A DNA stretch of 64,000 nt. It comes from Streptomyces sp. DG1A-41. Its GTDB lineage: Bacteria; Actinomycetota; Actinomycetes; Streptomycetales; Streptomycetaceae. The translations under genes and the position numbers were made by a program. The notes beneath the pieces are model-generated. The model did not search any database. It was not told where the DNA came from and saw nothing but the letters and a program-made list of their open reading frames with translations. The stretch is from the NCBI RefSeq assembly GCF_037055355.1, contig NZ_CP146350.1, positions 8,889,001-8,953,000 of the forward strand, in the 5' to 3' direction. Below, one piece after another: positions 55,911-64,000 of the stretch; the stretch's first letter is position 1, and every line of letters starts with the position of its first letter.

Positions 55911-56189
55911 GGCGATGCTGGGTCCGGGCGTCGGCAGGACCCGAAGCGTTGTATGCCCGGTCCGGACCCTCGGCTTCTGCTCGCGATACCTCCGTGCCGT
56001 CTCCGCCTCGTTGTCTGACACGGTCGCGCCGTCCGTATCCGCGTCGACCAGCGGGGACTCATACACCCGCTCGGCGGTCCGCACCCACTCCACATGTGCC
56101 GTGACCAGTGCAAGCAGCACACTGAGGAGTAGCAGCCCACCGGCTACCACTCGCCTGTACCGCCGAACGGCCCCCGCCACCCGCACCAC
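55911..56189 (-). pseudogene. membrane protein N-terminal fragment cut by the IS110 element
   Basis: From ATG 56189: VRRYRRVVAGG, a transmembrane helix (LLLLSVLLALVTAHVEWV), then about 60 polar residues up to PTPGPSIAL at the IS110 edge. The rest is missing. This matches the small SCO-type membrane proteins of unknown function. Confidence 0.55.
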
Positions 56190-56539
56190 CCTGTCCCCCG
56201 AGGACGTCAGATTAGCTGCTTGGTCAACGCGCCACCCCTCGATTCAACGGTCTGCAGCGCGATGCCCACGAGCTTCCGGGAAGGCTCCTTGCCCCCCTAC
56301 ACGGAGCTGGTCCGGTCACAGCTGCGTAATGCTGCTCGCAGACGGCGACCACCTGTTTGGGTACGGCCTCGGGACTGGTGAGCTCGCATGTTCAGGTGTT
56401 GCGTATTCGCTGACGGCTGCCTGGCTGCGATGACGGTGAGTGATTGATGTAGACGGCTCACCTTCGGCTCGGCGAGTGTAGGAAGATCCCGGCATGGACA
56501 ACTGCGACAGTCATCAGACCGTGCAATCGCCGCGGTTAC
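56190..56539. other. noncoding gap
   Basis: About 350 bases with a mixed base composition. No gene, repeat or hairpin was recognised. Confidence 0.4.
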
Positions 56540-56930
56540 GGCCGGGGATCGGGTGCGGATCGTCTCTCCAGCCAGTCCACCCAGCCGCGAGGGAGTCGCC
56601 CGTGGCGTCGAGCTACTGACGTCATGGGGGCTGCGGGTCGAGTTGGGCGAGCACGTCTTCGACCAATGGGATGGCTGGCCGAGATGAGGATCGCGTCTTC
56701 GACCTGAACTCCGCGTTCGGTGACCCGGGAGTCCGCGCGGTGATTGCCACCCGGGGCGGCAAAGGCGCCTACCGCATCGTCGACGACCTGGACATCGACG
56801 CCCTGCGGCGCGACCCAAAACCCTTGGTCGGCTTCAGCGACATCACCCACCTCCACCTTGCCCTGTGGGCGCGATGCGGTCTGGCCTCGCCGCGCCTGAT
56901 GGTTGTCTTCGACCGGGCCGACGACACCCT
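56540..56930 (+). pseudogene. LD-carboxypeptidase (peptidase S66) N-terminal relic
   Basis: GDRVRIVSPASPPSREGVAR and LGEHVFDQWDG, then after a frameshift near 56665 DLNSAFGDPGVRAVIATRGG and GFSDITHLHLAL, which are the S66 N-terminal motifs including the region before the catalytic Ser. The C-terminal domain is absent. Confidence 0.7.
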
Positions 56931-56959
56931 GCGGCACCTCGCCCGCTACTGGGAGACCT

Positions 56960-57307
56960 TCCCGGCGGGAGGGAGACCCGAAGAAGTCCCCGGCCCTCAC
57001 CGCGCTCGAGGACGTCCTGTACGCAGGACGCCAGGCCCGCATCCACGTCCTCCACAACGGCCGGGTCGCCAACGGCAGTCTCACCCCTGCCGCCCGCGAG
57101 CAGTTCGCCACCGTGATCCTCGCGCGGGTCAGCGCCAACACCTGGCAGCGGCTCGCCCCGATAGCCGGCCCCGCCCCGAAGCCCAGCACGCACTTGGGCC
57201 GCTTCCACGTCGTCCAGGACGGCACCGCCCACCAGACGCAGGCGCTTCTTCTCACCGACGCCGAAGCCGCCAACTGGCTCACCGCCACGGCGGCCGGAGA
57301 GATCTGA
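56960..57307 (+). pseudogene. C-terminal fragment of an unknown protein
   Basis: Frame with good codon use: ALEDVLYAGRQARIHVLHNG through ATVILARVSANTWQRLAPIA to WLTATAAGEI. It has no clear start and is joined to the S66 relic. Not recognised. Confidence 0.45.
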
Positions 57308-57368
57308 TCCAGAGTCGGACACACCACAGGCCCCGGGGGATCAGCCAGGACATCCCCGGGGCCCGGCT

Positions 57369-57617
57369 CTATGGAGTCACCCGGCCTAACGACCCTGCGG
57401 TCCACATCACGCGCCAGCTGGTGCGCGCGGTGACGACGTGGACCAGGACGACGACGGCCTGCCACCCGGCGCCGCCCCGCACCCACGCCCCGATGAAGCG
57501 GACCTGATCGGCCGCCCGGTCGCCCAGGCGCCGCCACGGACGCAGCCGTCTGAGCAGATAGCCGACCGCGAGCGCGACGACTGCGGTGACGACGACAGGC
57601 TTCGTCAGTGCGCCCAA
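57369..57617 (-). CDS. small membrane protein, hypothetical
   Basis: 82 residues with one N-terminal hydrophobic segment (VVVTAVVALAVGYLL) and a basic tail. Weak start context. Not recognised. Confidence 0.35.
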   Translation of the reverse strand: MGALTKPVVVTAVVALAVGYLLRRLRPWRRLGDRAADQVRFIGAWVRGGAGWQAVVVLVHVVTARTSWRVMWTAGSLGRVTP

Positions 57618-57653
57618 GAGGCCGGAGGTTCGGTGGGAACCTCCGGCCCCTTC

Positions 57654-58253
57654 TCACTCCAGGGTGGCGTCCTCCCACGCCACCACAGACGTACAGCCAG
57701 CGGTGTCCGCGCGTTCCGCACGGAACTCCATGGTCATGGCATCGGTGGCGAGGAACCGGGACAACTCGCGTTCGCTGTCCCTGGCGGTGAGGACGCCATG
57801 CGCCACGTCGAGCTCGCCGGCCGTGAGGGACCACTTCACCGCTGCGTCACAGCCCTCGCCCAGCCGCAGCGTGCCCGTCACGTCCCGCTTGTCGGTGTCG
57901 GAGTCCAGGGCGAGCGTGGTGCTTGTCGTGCGAGAGGCCGGGAGCCGCCAGGTCAGCTGGTAGGGAAAGCAGGTGGGGATGCTGTTCTGGTTCCCCCCGG
58001 CGCATCCGGCTTCCCGTACCTCAGGCTTGTCGCCGCGCTGGTGGCGGAGGGGGGAGGGCATGCTCTCGCGCACGAGGAAGATCAACGCGGGCATGAGAAG
58101 GACGCTGAGCAGGACGGCCGCGACCTTGACGTCGGTGCCAATCATGTCCAGGACCGGATGCGCCTGCTCCCGCCGCGCCGCCCTCCACGGATCCGGCCGC
58201 CCCTCCCGGCTGTCCCTAATGTCCTTGCCGACCGCCCGTTTCGGCGCTGTCAC
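57654..58253 (-). CDS. single-pass membrane protein, hypothetical; 5' end inside the IS6 inverted repeat
   Basis: About 199 residues from GTG 58253: basic N-terminus, a membrane helix (VAAVLLSVLLMPALIFLV), then an outside domain with four cysteines (CAGG, CFPYQL, GCDA, GCTS). The GTG lies within the left repeat of the IS6-type element, so the native start may have been replaced. Confidence 0.6.
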   Translation of the reverse strand: MTAPKRAVGKDIRDSREGRPDPWRAARREQAHPVLDMIGTDVKVAAVLLSVLLMPALIFLVRESMPSPLRHQRGDKPEVREAGCAGGNQNSIPTCFPYQLTWRLPASRTTSTTLALDSDTDKRDVTGTLRLGEGCDAAVKWSLTAGELDVAHGVLTARDSERELSRFLATDAMTMEFRAERADTAGCTSVVAWEDATLE

Positions 58254-59104
58254 GTTGGTTGGCCGGGTGGGATGATCTTCTGGTTGATTGTGCTGGAGGG
58301 GACTGTCTGTGGGGGCCGTGTCGCCGTCGTACAAGGGGCATCGGTATCCGGTCGAGGTCATCTCCCACTGTGTGTGGCTGTACTTCCGCTTCCCGCTGTC
58401 GTTCCGCGAGATCGAGGAGCTCATGCTCGAGCGCGGGATCGTCGTCTCCTACGAGACGATCCGCCGCTGGTGCGCCAAGTTCGGGCAGTCCTATGCCAAC
58501 GCGCTGCGCCGCCGACAGCCCCAGCCCGGGGACAAGTGGCACCTGGACGAAGTCTTCATCAAGATCAATGGGGAACAGAAGTACCTGTGGCGGGCTGTCG
58601 ACCAGGACGGCAATGTCCTGGACATCCTGGTGCAGAACCGGCGGGACAAGGCTGCGGCCAGGCGTTTCTTCCGCAGGCTGATGAAGAGGACCGGTGCGGT
58701 GCCGCGGGTGGTCGTCACCGACAAGCTCCGCTCCTACGGCGCGGCTCATCGCGAGGTCATGCCCTCCGTCGAGCACCGGCAGTCGAAGTATCTGAACAAC
58801 CGGGCGGAGAACAGCCACCAGCCAACCAGGCAGCGCGAACGGGCAATGAAAGGCTTCCGCGGCACCGGCGCAGCCCAGCGGTTCCTGTCCGCGTTCAGCG
58901 GCATCTCACCCCACTTCCGACCCCGACGGCACCTGATGAACGCCACCGAACACCGCACCGAGATGATCAACCGCTTCGCGATCTGGGACCAGATCACAGG
59001 TGCCGCCGGCCAGCCCACCACAGCTTGAGCCTAGGCTGACGCCTGGGCCAGCCACACCCTGGCACCCCGTCAGACACCCACGTCCCCAACAACGTGACAG
59101 CGCC
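58243..59104 (+). mobile_element. IS6-family insertion sequence
   Basis: About 862 bp with inverted ends GGCGCTGTCACGTTG at 58243 and its complement ending at 59104. Carries one full transposase gene. It cuts between the membrane protein gene and the xanthine dehydrogenase relic. Confidence 0.8.
58309..59028 (+). CDS. IS6-family transposase
   Basis: 239 residues. DDE: WHLDEVFIKING, VTDKLRSYGAAHREV, and Glu in NNRAENSHQPTRQRER. GTG 58309 lies 7 bases after GGAGGGGA. Typical IS6 length; looks intact. Confidence 0.9.
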   Translation: MGAVSPSYKGHRYPVEVISHCVWLYFRFPLSFREIEELMLERGIVVSYETIRRWCAKFGQSYANALRRRQPQPGDKWHLDEVFIKINGEQKYLWRAVDQDGNVLDILVQNRRDKAAARRFFRRLMKRTGAVPRVVVTDKLRSYGAAHREVMPSVEHRQSKYLNNRAENSHQPTRQRERAMKGFRGTGAAQRFLSAFSGISPHFRPRRHLMNATEHRTEMINRFAIWDQITGAAGQPTTA

Positions 59105-59109
59105 CCGGC

Positions 59110-59530
59110 AAGCGTTGCGTGAGGCGCCACCAGCACTCAGCAGTTTCGCGTGGGGGAACACAGCGTCGTACTCCTTGACATGGTGTGAGCTGCGGACCGC
59201 AGGATGGGCTCTGTTGCGTCCGGGGCGTTCGACGGTCTCGCGCATCAGGTCGATGAGCGTGGTGCCGCCGGCGATGTAACGGCCGCCCCGGCGTTCGGCG
59301 TCGAGCGCGCCCCGCATGTCGGAGACTCTGGTGTAGGAGAGGCAGCCCACGCCGGACATGATCTGCCCCGGGGTGCAGAAGCCGCGCTGGAGCCCTTCTT
59401 CGAGCTGGGCAGGCCGAGATGCTCGCGCAACAGGTCGAGCAGCGAGGTCCGGTTGTCGACGGTGACGCCGTACAGCTTTCCGTTGACAACCGGCGAGACG
59501 CGGCTGCCGGGCGGCGCTTCGGCCGCGCCC
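59110..59530 (-). pseudogene. compressed relic of a xanthine dehydrogenase operon
   Basis: In complement, three parts follow each other: LYGVTVDNRTSLLDLLREHL (2Fe-2S subunit start), GFCTPGQIMSGVGCL (second Fe-S domain), then RYIAGGTTLIDLMRETVERP (FAD subunit) and VKEYDAVFPHAKLLSAGGAS. Large internal deletions joined pieces of at least two genes. Confidence 0.6.
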
Positions 59531-59534
59531 GAGG

Positions 59535-60152
59535 TCAGGCGGCGGGTTCCGTGTCGGATCCGGCTCGTGTGTAACCCTCTGGGAAGCGGGCGAGCGGCGG
59601 CTCCTGTGCGAAGAACGTCTTCGCGCGCGCCAGTACCTCCGTGTCCTTCAGGACATCGCCAGGCGCGGTGCCGTTGCCGCGCAGGACCCCGCCGAAGCGC
59701 ATCTTCATGAACGCGGCCCAGTTGTTGATGGTGCTGACCAGCGGATCGGCGAGCCACGGCAGGTCGCCCGCGGAGGTGGTGACGCCCCACAGGGTGCGTC
59801 CGGCCACGGCCGTCCTGAAGTCGAGGCCGGGGGTCTCCATCCAGGAAGTCCAGGTGTCCAGGTAGCGCTTGGTGTGGGAGGACAGCGAGTACCAGTACAC
59901 GGGCGAAGCGATCACGATGTCGGTCGCGGCGAGGGTGGCGTCAAGGAGCAGTGCGAGATTGCCCTGCTCGGGCCGGTTCGGGTACCCCTCGCCGTGCCGC
60001 AGGTCGTCGAAATCGGGGAGCGGATGCTCGGCGAGCGAGATCCACTGCTGCTCGATGTCACCGGGCAACTGCGCGGCGGCCCGGCGGGCGAGCAACTCGG
60101 TGTTCCCGTCGCTGCGGTGGCTGCCGAGGAGGAAGAGGAAACGGCGGGTCAA
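59535..60152 (-). CDS. NADPH-dependent FMN reductase / flavodoxin-fold oxidoreductase
   Basis: 205 residues. LLGSHRSDGNTELLA binds FMN phosphate; IASPVYWYSLSSHTKRYLDT is the family signature. ATG 60152 with GGAG upstream. Substrate not known. Confidence 0.85.
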   Translation of the reverse strand: MTRRFLFLLGSHRSDGNTELLARRAAAQLPGDIEQQWISLAEHPLPDFDDLRHGEGYPNRPEQGNLALLLDATLAATDIVIASPVYWYSLSSHTKRYLDTWTSWMETPGLDFRTAVAGRTLWGVTTSAGDLPWLADPLVSTINNWAAFMKMRFGGVLRGNGTAPGDVLKDTEVLARAKTFFAQEPPLARFPEGYTRAGSDTEPAA

Positions 60153-60397
60153 GGCGGGCTCCTAAAGTCGAATGAAGTAGGTCGTGTGCGTACGACACAG
60201 GCGCAGGGGAGCTGCCGTCGGCCGGCGTCAGCCGGAACTGGGCCGGGCGATGGCGACGGCAGGATGGCTGCGATGCGATGCCTGCAGGGGGCAGCGGATT
60301 GGCCGGAGCCGGGAGCCGGACGGTCTCTCAGTGTGGTGGGTGAGAGGTGACCGGCTCCGCGACATCGCCGGTCCTGCGCGGTGTTACCGGGCTCGGT

Positions 60398-61223
60398 TCA
60401 CGCAGGGTCGCCCTGGGCCTGCGCGGAGACGTCGGCCCAGTCCTCCCAGGTCTTCAGGCGCTCGGCGTAGACATGGGGAACCATGCCCAGCGGTGCGGTG
60501 CCGAAGAAGACGCGCAGCGGCGGGTTGTCGGCGTCGACGATTGTCAGCAGGGCCGGGCCGGCGGCGGTGGGGTCGCCGACCTTGATCCCGCTCCAGCTGG
60601 CGGCGACGGCCGCGCGCAGGTCGTCGTAGGCGGGCAGTTGCCCGGCGAAGGTGGCGGAGGAGCCAGGCCCAGTCGGTGGCGAAGCCGCCCGGCTCGACGA
60701 GCGTGACCTTGATGCCGAAGCCGGCGACCTCCTGGGCAAGGGCCTCGCTCAGTGCCTCCAGGGCCCACTTGGAGGCGTTGTAGACGCCGAGGTTGGGGAA
60801 GGCGGTGACGCCGCCGACGCTGGAGATCTGCACGATGTGGCCGCTGCCCTGTGCCCGCAGGAGGGGCAGGGCGGCCTGGGTGACCCACAGGGCGCCGAAG
60901 AAGTTGGTCTCCATCTGGTCGCGGACCTGCTGCTCCGTCAGCTCCTCGACCGTGCCGAACAGGCCGTAGCCGGCGTTGTTGACGACGACGTCGAGGCGGC
61001 CGAAGTGCTCGTGCGCCCGCTGCACGGCGTTGAAGGCGGCGGCCTTGTCGGTGACGTCCAGCTTCAGCGGAAGGATCGCCTCACCGTGGGCGGCCACCAG
61101 ATCCGCGAGGGAGTCGGTGTCGCGGGCGGTGGCCGCGACCTTGTCGCCACGCTCCAGGGCCGCCTCGACGAACTGGCGGCCGAAACCGCGCGACGACCCG
61201 GTGATGAACCAGATCTTGCTCAT
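60398..61223 (-). CDS. short-chain dehydrogenase, frame break near residue 190
   Basis: ATG 61223. TGSSRGFGRQFVEAAL, NNAGYGLFG, Ser in QISSVGGV, Tyr-Lys in YNASKWALE. The frame breaks at about 60655-60665 and resumes as AGQLPAYDDLRAAVAASW to the end. Unlike other shifts in this window, it needs one base removed or two added. Divergent from a TetR gene. Confidence 0.78.
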
Positions 61224-61250
61224 GAAAACTCCCGTTCGAAACGAAGTACT

Positions 61251-61262
61251 GGATCGAGATCC
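61251..61262. promoter_or_regulatory. palindromic TetR operator candidate
   Basis: GGATCGAGATCC in the 91-base gap between the SDR and the TetR gene. Confidence 0.4.
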
Positions 61263-61314
61263 TAACTCCAACAGAGACTGAGTATCAAGGTGAGTTCCTG
61301 TGTACCCTTCACGC

Positions 61315-61773
61315 ATGACTGACTCCGCCGGTACTCCCGCCCGCCCCGCGGCCAAGCCCGGACTGCGTGAGCGCATGCGCGCGACCGTGCATGCGGAAGT
61401 GGTCGACGTGGCACTGCGGCTCTTCATCGAGCAAGGCTTCGACCGGACGACCGTTGACCAGATCGCGGCCGAGTCGGGGCTGTCGCGCGCCAGCCTGTTC
61501 CGGTACTTCGGAACGAAGGAAGACATGGTCCTGGTCGGTCTGGAGGGGACCGGCCGCCAGATCGCCGAGGCCCTCGCCGCCCGCCCCGACGACGAGCGGC
61601 CCTGGGAGGCACTGCGTCGTGAAGGCGGTGATGCCGTTCCTCAGGTAACGCCGCTGCACGTGCACGGGCGCCGCCGCGGCCGGAATCTGATGTTGTGGAC
61701 TTCCCCGTCGACGTCGCACTCGCCGAGCTCGTCCCGACCCTGCCGGTCGGGACGGGCTGGCGGTACGAAATGA
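61315..61773 (+). pseudogene. TetR-family regulator, C-terminally broken
   Basis: ATG 61315. HTH region IAAESGLSRASLFRYFGTKE is good. After about residue 105 (EALRREGG) the sequence no longer resembles a TetR ligand domain, and the frame ends at 153 residues instead of about 195. Confidence 0.7.
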
Positions 61774-61813
61774 AGTTATGGACAGGGTTTGCAGCTGTCC
61801 GTTGTCCATGTGG

Positions 61814-61861
61814 GCCAGGGCCCCTCCGGTCGGCGGGGAGTGGCACCGGAGAGGCCCTGGC
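61814..61861. terminator. terminator between convergent remnants
   Basis: A 17-bp stem with one mismatch (GCCAGGGCC...) and a 14-base loop. Confidence 0.65.
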
Positions 61862-61895
61862 GAATTGAGCGGGGGCGTTCCCCCGGGTGAGGCCG

Positions 61896-62157
61896 CTATG
61901 CCTTGAGCCAGACCACGTGGTCCGGTTCCAGAAGTCTGTCCGCCATCGGGCCGCTGGCCAGCAGGATCGTGGTGTGATCGGGCAGCCGGTACGTCTCATC
62001 CGAGAGGTTCAGCACGCAGGTGAAGCCCGGTTCGCGGTGGAAGGCGAGGACTCCTGCGGGGGCGTCGAGCCAGGTCATGGTGCCGTCGCCGAGGGCGGGG
62101 TTGTCGCGGCGTATGTGTAGGGCGGTGCGGTACAGCTCCAGCATCGAGGTTTCGTCG
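61896..62157 (-). pseudogene. alpha-glucosidase (GH13) C-terminal fragment
   Basis: MLELYRTALHIRRDNPALGD, then WLDAPAGVLAFHREPGF, VLNLSDETYRLPDH and ILLASGPMADRLLEPD to the stop: the C-terminal beta domain of oligo-1,6-/alpha-glucosidases. The catalytic barrel is absent; the break adjoins the integrase fragment. Confidence 0.75.
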
Positions 62158-62891
62158 CAATCACAGCCCTGATGACGTGGATCAACGCCTACTGTGCACA
62201 GAGGGAACGCCCGGACGCGATCCCCGACGACCGGGGACGGCTGCCGCACCTGACCACCCGACAGTTCCGCCGCACCCTGGCCTGGTTCATCGCCCGCCGC
62301 CCCGGCGGCACCATCGCCGGTGCCCTCCAGTACCACCACCAGCGCATCCAGATGTTCGAGGGCTACGCTGGCACCAGCGACTCCGGCTTCCGCGACGAAG
62401 TCGAAGCCGAAGAAGCTCTCACCCGCGGACAACTCCTCGCCCAGATGGGCGCGGACCCTGACCGCCCGGCGCTGACCGGTCCGGCCGGCGCCGAGGCCGA
62501 AGCCCGGCTGGCCGAGTTCTCCCGCCACACCGTCTTCGAGGGCCAGGTCGTCACCGACGAAGCCCGCCTGCGCCGCATCCTCGCCCGCCACGACCCGCAC
62601 CTGTATCCGGGAACGTTCCTTACCTGCGTCTACAACCCCGACCGCGCCCTGTGCCGGAATCCGGCCAGCCCGGCCGACCTGCCGGTCATGTCCGACTGCC
62701 AGCCCCTGGCCTGCCGCAACACGGCCCTGACGCCCGCCAACCTCCAGGCCCTGACCAGCCACCTCACCGAACTGGAGGAGGCTCTGGTCGACGGTGAGCG
62801 TCTCGCCCCCTACGTCCGCCATCGCCTTCAGGAACAGCAGCGTGTCACGGCCGCGTTCCTGACCCGCCACACCCCGGAGTCCGCCCCGTGA
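62158..62891 (+). pseudogene. large integrase, C-terminal half (inverted)
   Basis: Readable from ITALMTWINAYC; the first ATG is 62174. LTTRQFRRTLAWFIARRPGG and ALQYHHQRIQMFEGYAGTSD belong to the C-terminal catalytic part of large Streptomyces site-specific integrases. The N-terminal half is found on the other strand at 63031-64000. Confidence 0.75.
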
Positions 62892-63030
62892 AACGCGCCC
62901 TGCCCGACGCCGACGCCGTGAAGGCCGCCATCGACACCGTCCTTGAGGAGGCGGCCATCAGCGGACGGCGGCCGACCGTGACCGCGGTCGAGCGCCGCCT
63001 CGGCATCCCGCACGCCACCTTCCAGCGCTG
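62888..63030 (+). pseudogene. integrase-associated small ORF, cut at the inversion point
   Basis: ATG 62888 overlaps the integrase stop (ATGA-type). MKRALPDADAVKAAIDTVLE and TAVERRLGIPHATFQR match the protein that follows such integrases. After HATFQR the frame enters the opposite-strand integrase. Confidence 0.65.
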
Positions 63031-64000
63031 CAGGTGCTTGATCTCGGAACACGCATGCCGGAGAGGTTGGCGATGACGATCCAGCAGGACACGTGCAGCA
63101 GCCGTTCGAAGCGGGCGACGTCGTAGTACGAGATCCGTTCCAGCCAGGGGCGGCCGTCCAGCCGGGCCTGCATGGTGTGGGCGAGCGGGGAATCGGTGTC
63201 CACCCCGAGGTCGCGGGCCGCCTCGTCGATCAGCCGCCGGGGCCGGACCTTGTCGAACCTGTGGCGTGGATAGCCCGCCAGTCGCGCCAGGTACGGGAAG
63301 TTCACAAACGCCTCGGGACGGCGACGCCCGGGCGCCACCCATGCGGGTGCAGCCGGAAGCGGCTGTTGGCGTCGGCGGAAGTCGTCCAGGAGGCTGCGCA
63401 GCGCCGACAGCGGATCGGGCGCCGAGGGCGGGCGGGCGTCGATGGCATCGCGTTCGGCTCGGGCGGCGAGTACATCGTCGGCGAAGTCGTCGACCCAGCG
63501 CAGCGCCCAGGTCAGCAGCGGCCCCATGACGTGCTCGGGGATGCGGTCGGTGAGGTTCTCGCCGGGCCGTCGCGGGTTGGCGCGGGCCCATGCCTGCCAC
63601 GACGGGCGTCGCAGCGGGTCCTGTCCGAGGTGATCGGGAAGGCGGGAGCGGTAAGCCCACAGCATCCGTACGGCGCGGCGATGGCGGAGCACGCCGCTGA
63701 TAGACAGCCGTAGCCCGACCAACTCCCGGTGGTAGGCGTCCAGATCGTCGCCCGTCACCTGCGCGAGAGTGCGTCCGCGGGCATGCGCCCACAGCAGGAA
63801 GCGGCGCACGCAGCTGAAGTAGGTACGGGTGCTGGAGATCGAAATCGGCTGCTCGCCGGACGGGGTGTCCTGCATGAGCAACGCGTAGAACAGGCGCTTG
63901 GCGGTGTCCATGAGCGCGGCCGGCAGTGCGCCGAAGTCGAGCCTGAGGGACTTGCGGTCGGCGCGCAGCCACGCCGGTGTCAACGACCACGCGTCATCGG
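63031..64000 (-). pseudogene. large integrase, N-terminal half (5' end outside window)
   Basis: Open to the right edge. Core-binding domain with ISSTRTYFSCVRRFLLWAHA and QVTGDDLDAYHREL, then CWIVIANLSGMR, holding the first catalytic Arg. A one-base shift follows and gives SEIKHLQR, which ends at the palindrome CAGCGCTG (63023-63030). Confidence 0.75.

Noticed and set aside
1..64000. CRISPR array, tRNA, rRNA, prophage structural genes
   Set aside because: No regularly spaced repeats, clover-leaf genes, rRNA sequence or phage head/tail genes were seen on either strand.

Overview
The window looks like part of a Streptomyces (or close actinomycete) chromosome. It is strongly GC-rich with third-position G/C bias, uses GTG and TTG starts, has short overlapping ATGA/GTGA gene junctions, and carries many typical Streptomyces insertion sequences. 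No rRNA, tRNA or CRISPR array was seen.

Positions 1-38204 are mostly one antibiotic-type biosynthetic cluster with a hybrid polyketide logic. A type I assembly line appears to make a short primer: a discrete acyltransferase, a KSQ-AT-ACP loading protein, and a KS-AT-DH-ER-KR-ACP protein. A complete type II aromatic PKS sits beside it: KS-alpha, KS-beta/CLF, free ACP, aromatase/cyclase, ActIII-like C9 ketoreductase and an MBL-fold cyclase. A KAS III-like acyltransferase with an altered triad and an acyl-CoA dehydrogenase fused translationally to the ACP gene are candidates for primer hand-over and primer tailoring. The arrangement recalls hedamycin/pluramycin-type loci. Around it lie a SARP activator, a DrrAB-like exporter, a UvrA-like resistance protein, a glycosyltransferase, and 3-(dimethylamino)-deoxysugar genes (2,3-dehydratase, aminotransferase, 4-ketoreductase, N,N-dimethyltransferase). 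A crotonyl-CoA carboxylase/reductase could supply ethylmalonyl-CoA, and an ABM-type monooxygenase, a flavin reductase and other tailoring genes are present. Several cluster promoters carry NTCGAGC-like heptamers spaced 11 or 22 bp apart, fitting SARP control.

Positions 38205-40990 form the right border of the cluster and are packed with mobile DNA: IS256, IS701 and IS630 relics, plus an intact IS5/IS427-type and an intact IS630 element in tandem sharing one TA target. Positions 41-43.1 kb hold an FHA protein and a Ser/Thr kinase with a peptidoglycan-binding tail. Positions 43.3-52.7 kb are a decayed accessory segment lying between two copies of a hairpin repeat. It holds an ars remnant (ArsR, ArsO-like flavoprotein, broken ArsT-like gene), SDR, cupins, a TetR/MFS pair, a broken flavin monooxygenase and a VanJ-like protein. 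Positions 52.8-64 kb are an IS graveyard (IS5, IS3, IS110, IS6). It also holds truncated host genes and an integrase gene split into two opposed halves, apparently by an inversion.

Five otherwise good genes, including the second PKS, the glycosyltransferase and the MFS pump, each need exactly one extra base, in at least three cases at a C/G run. This must be resolved (assembly error or real decay) before functions are assumed.
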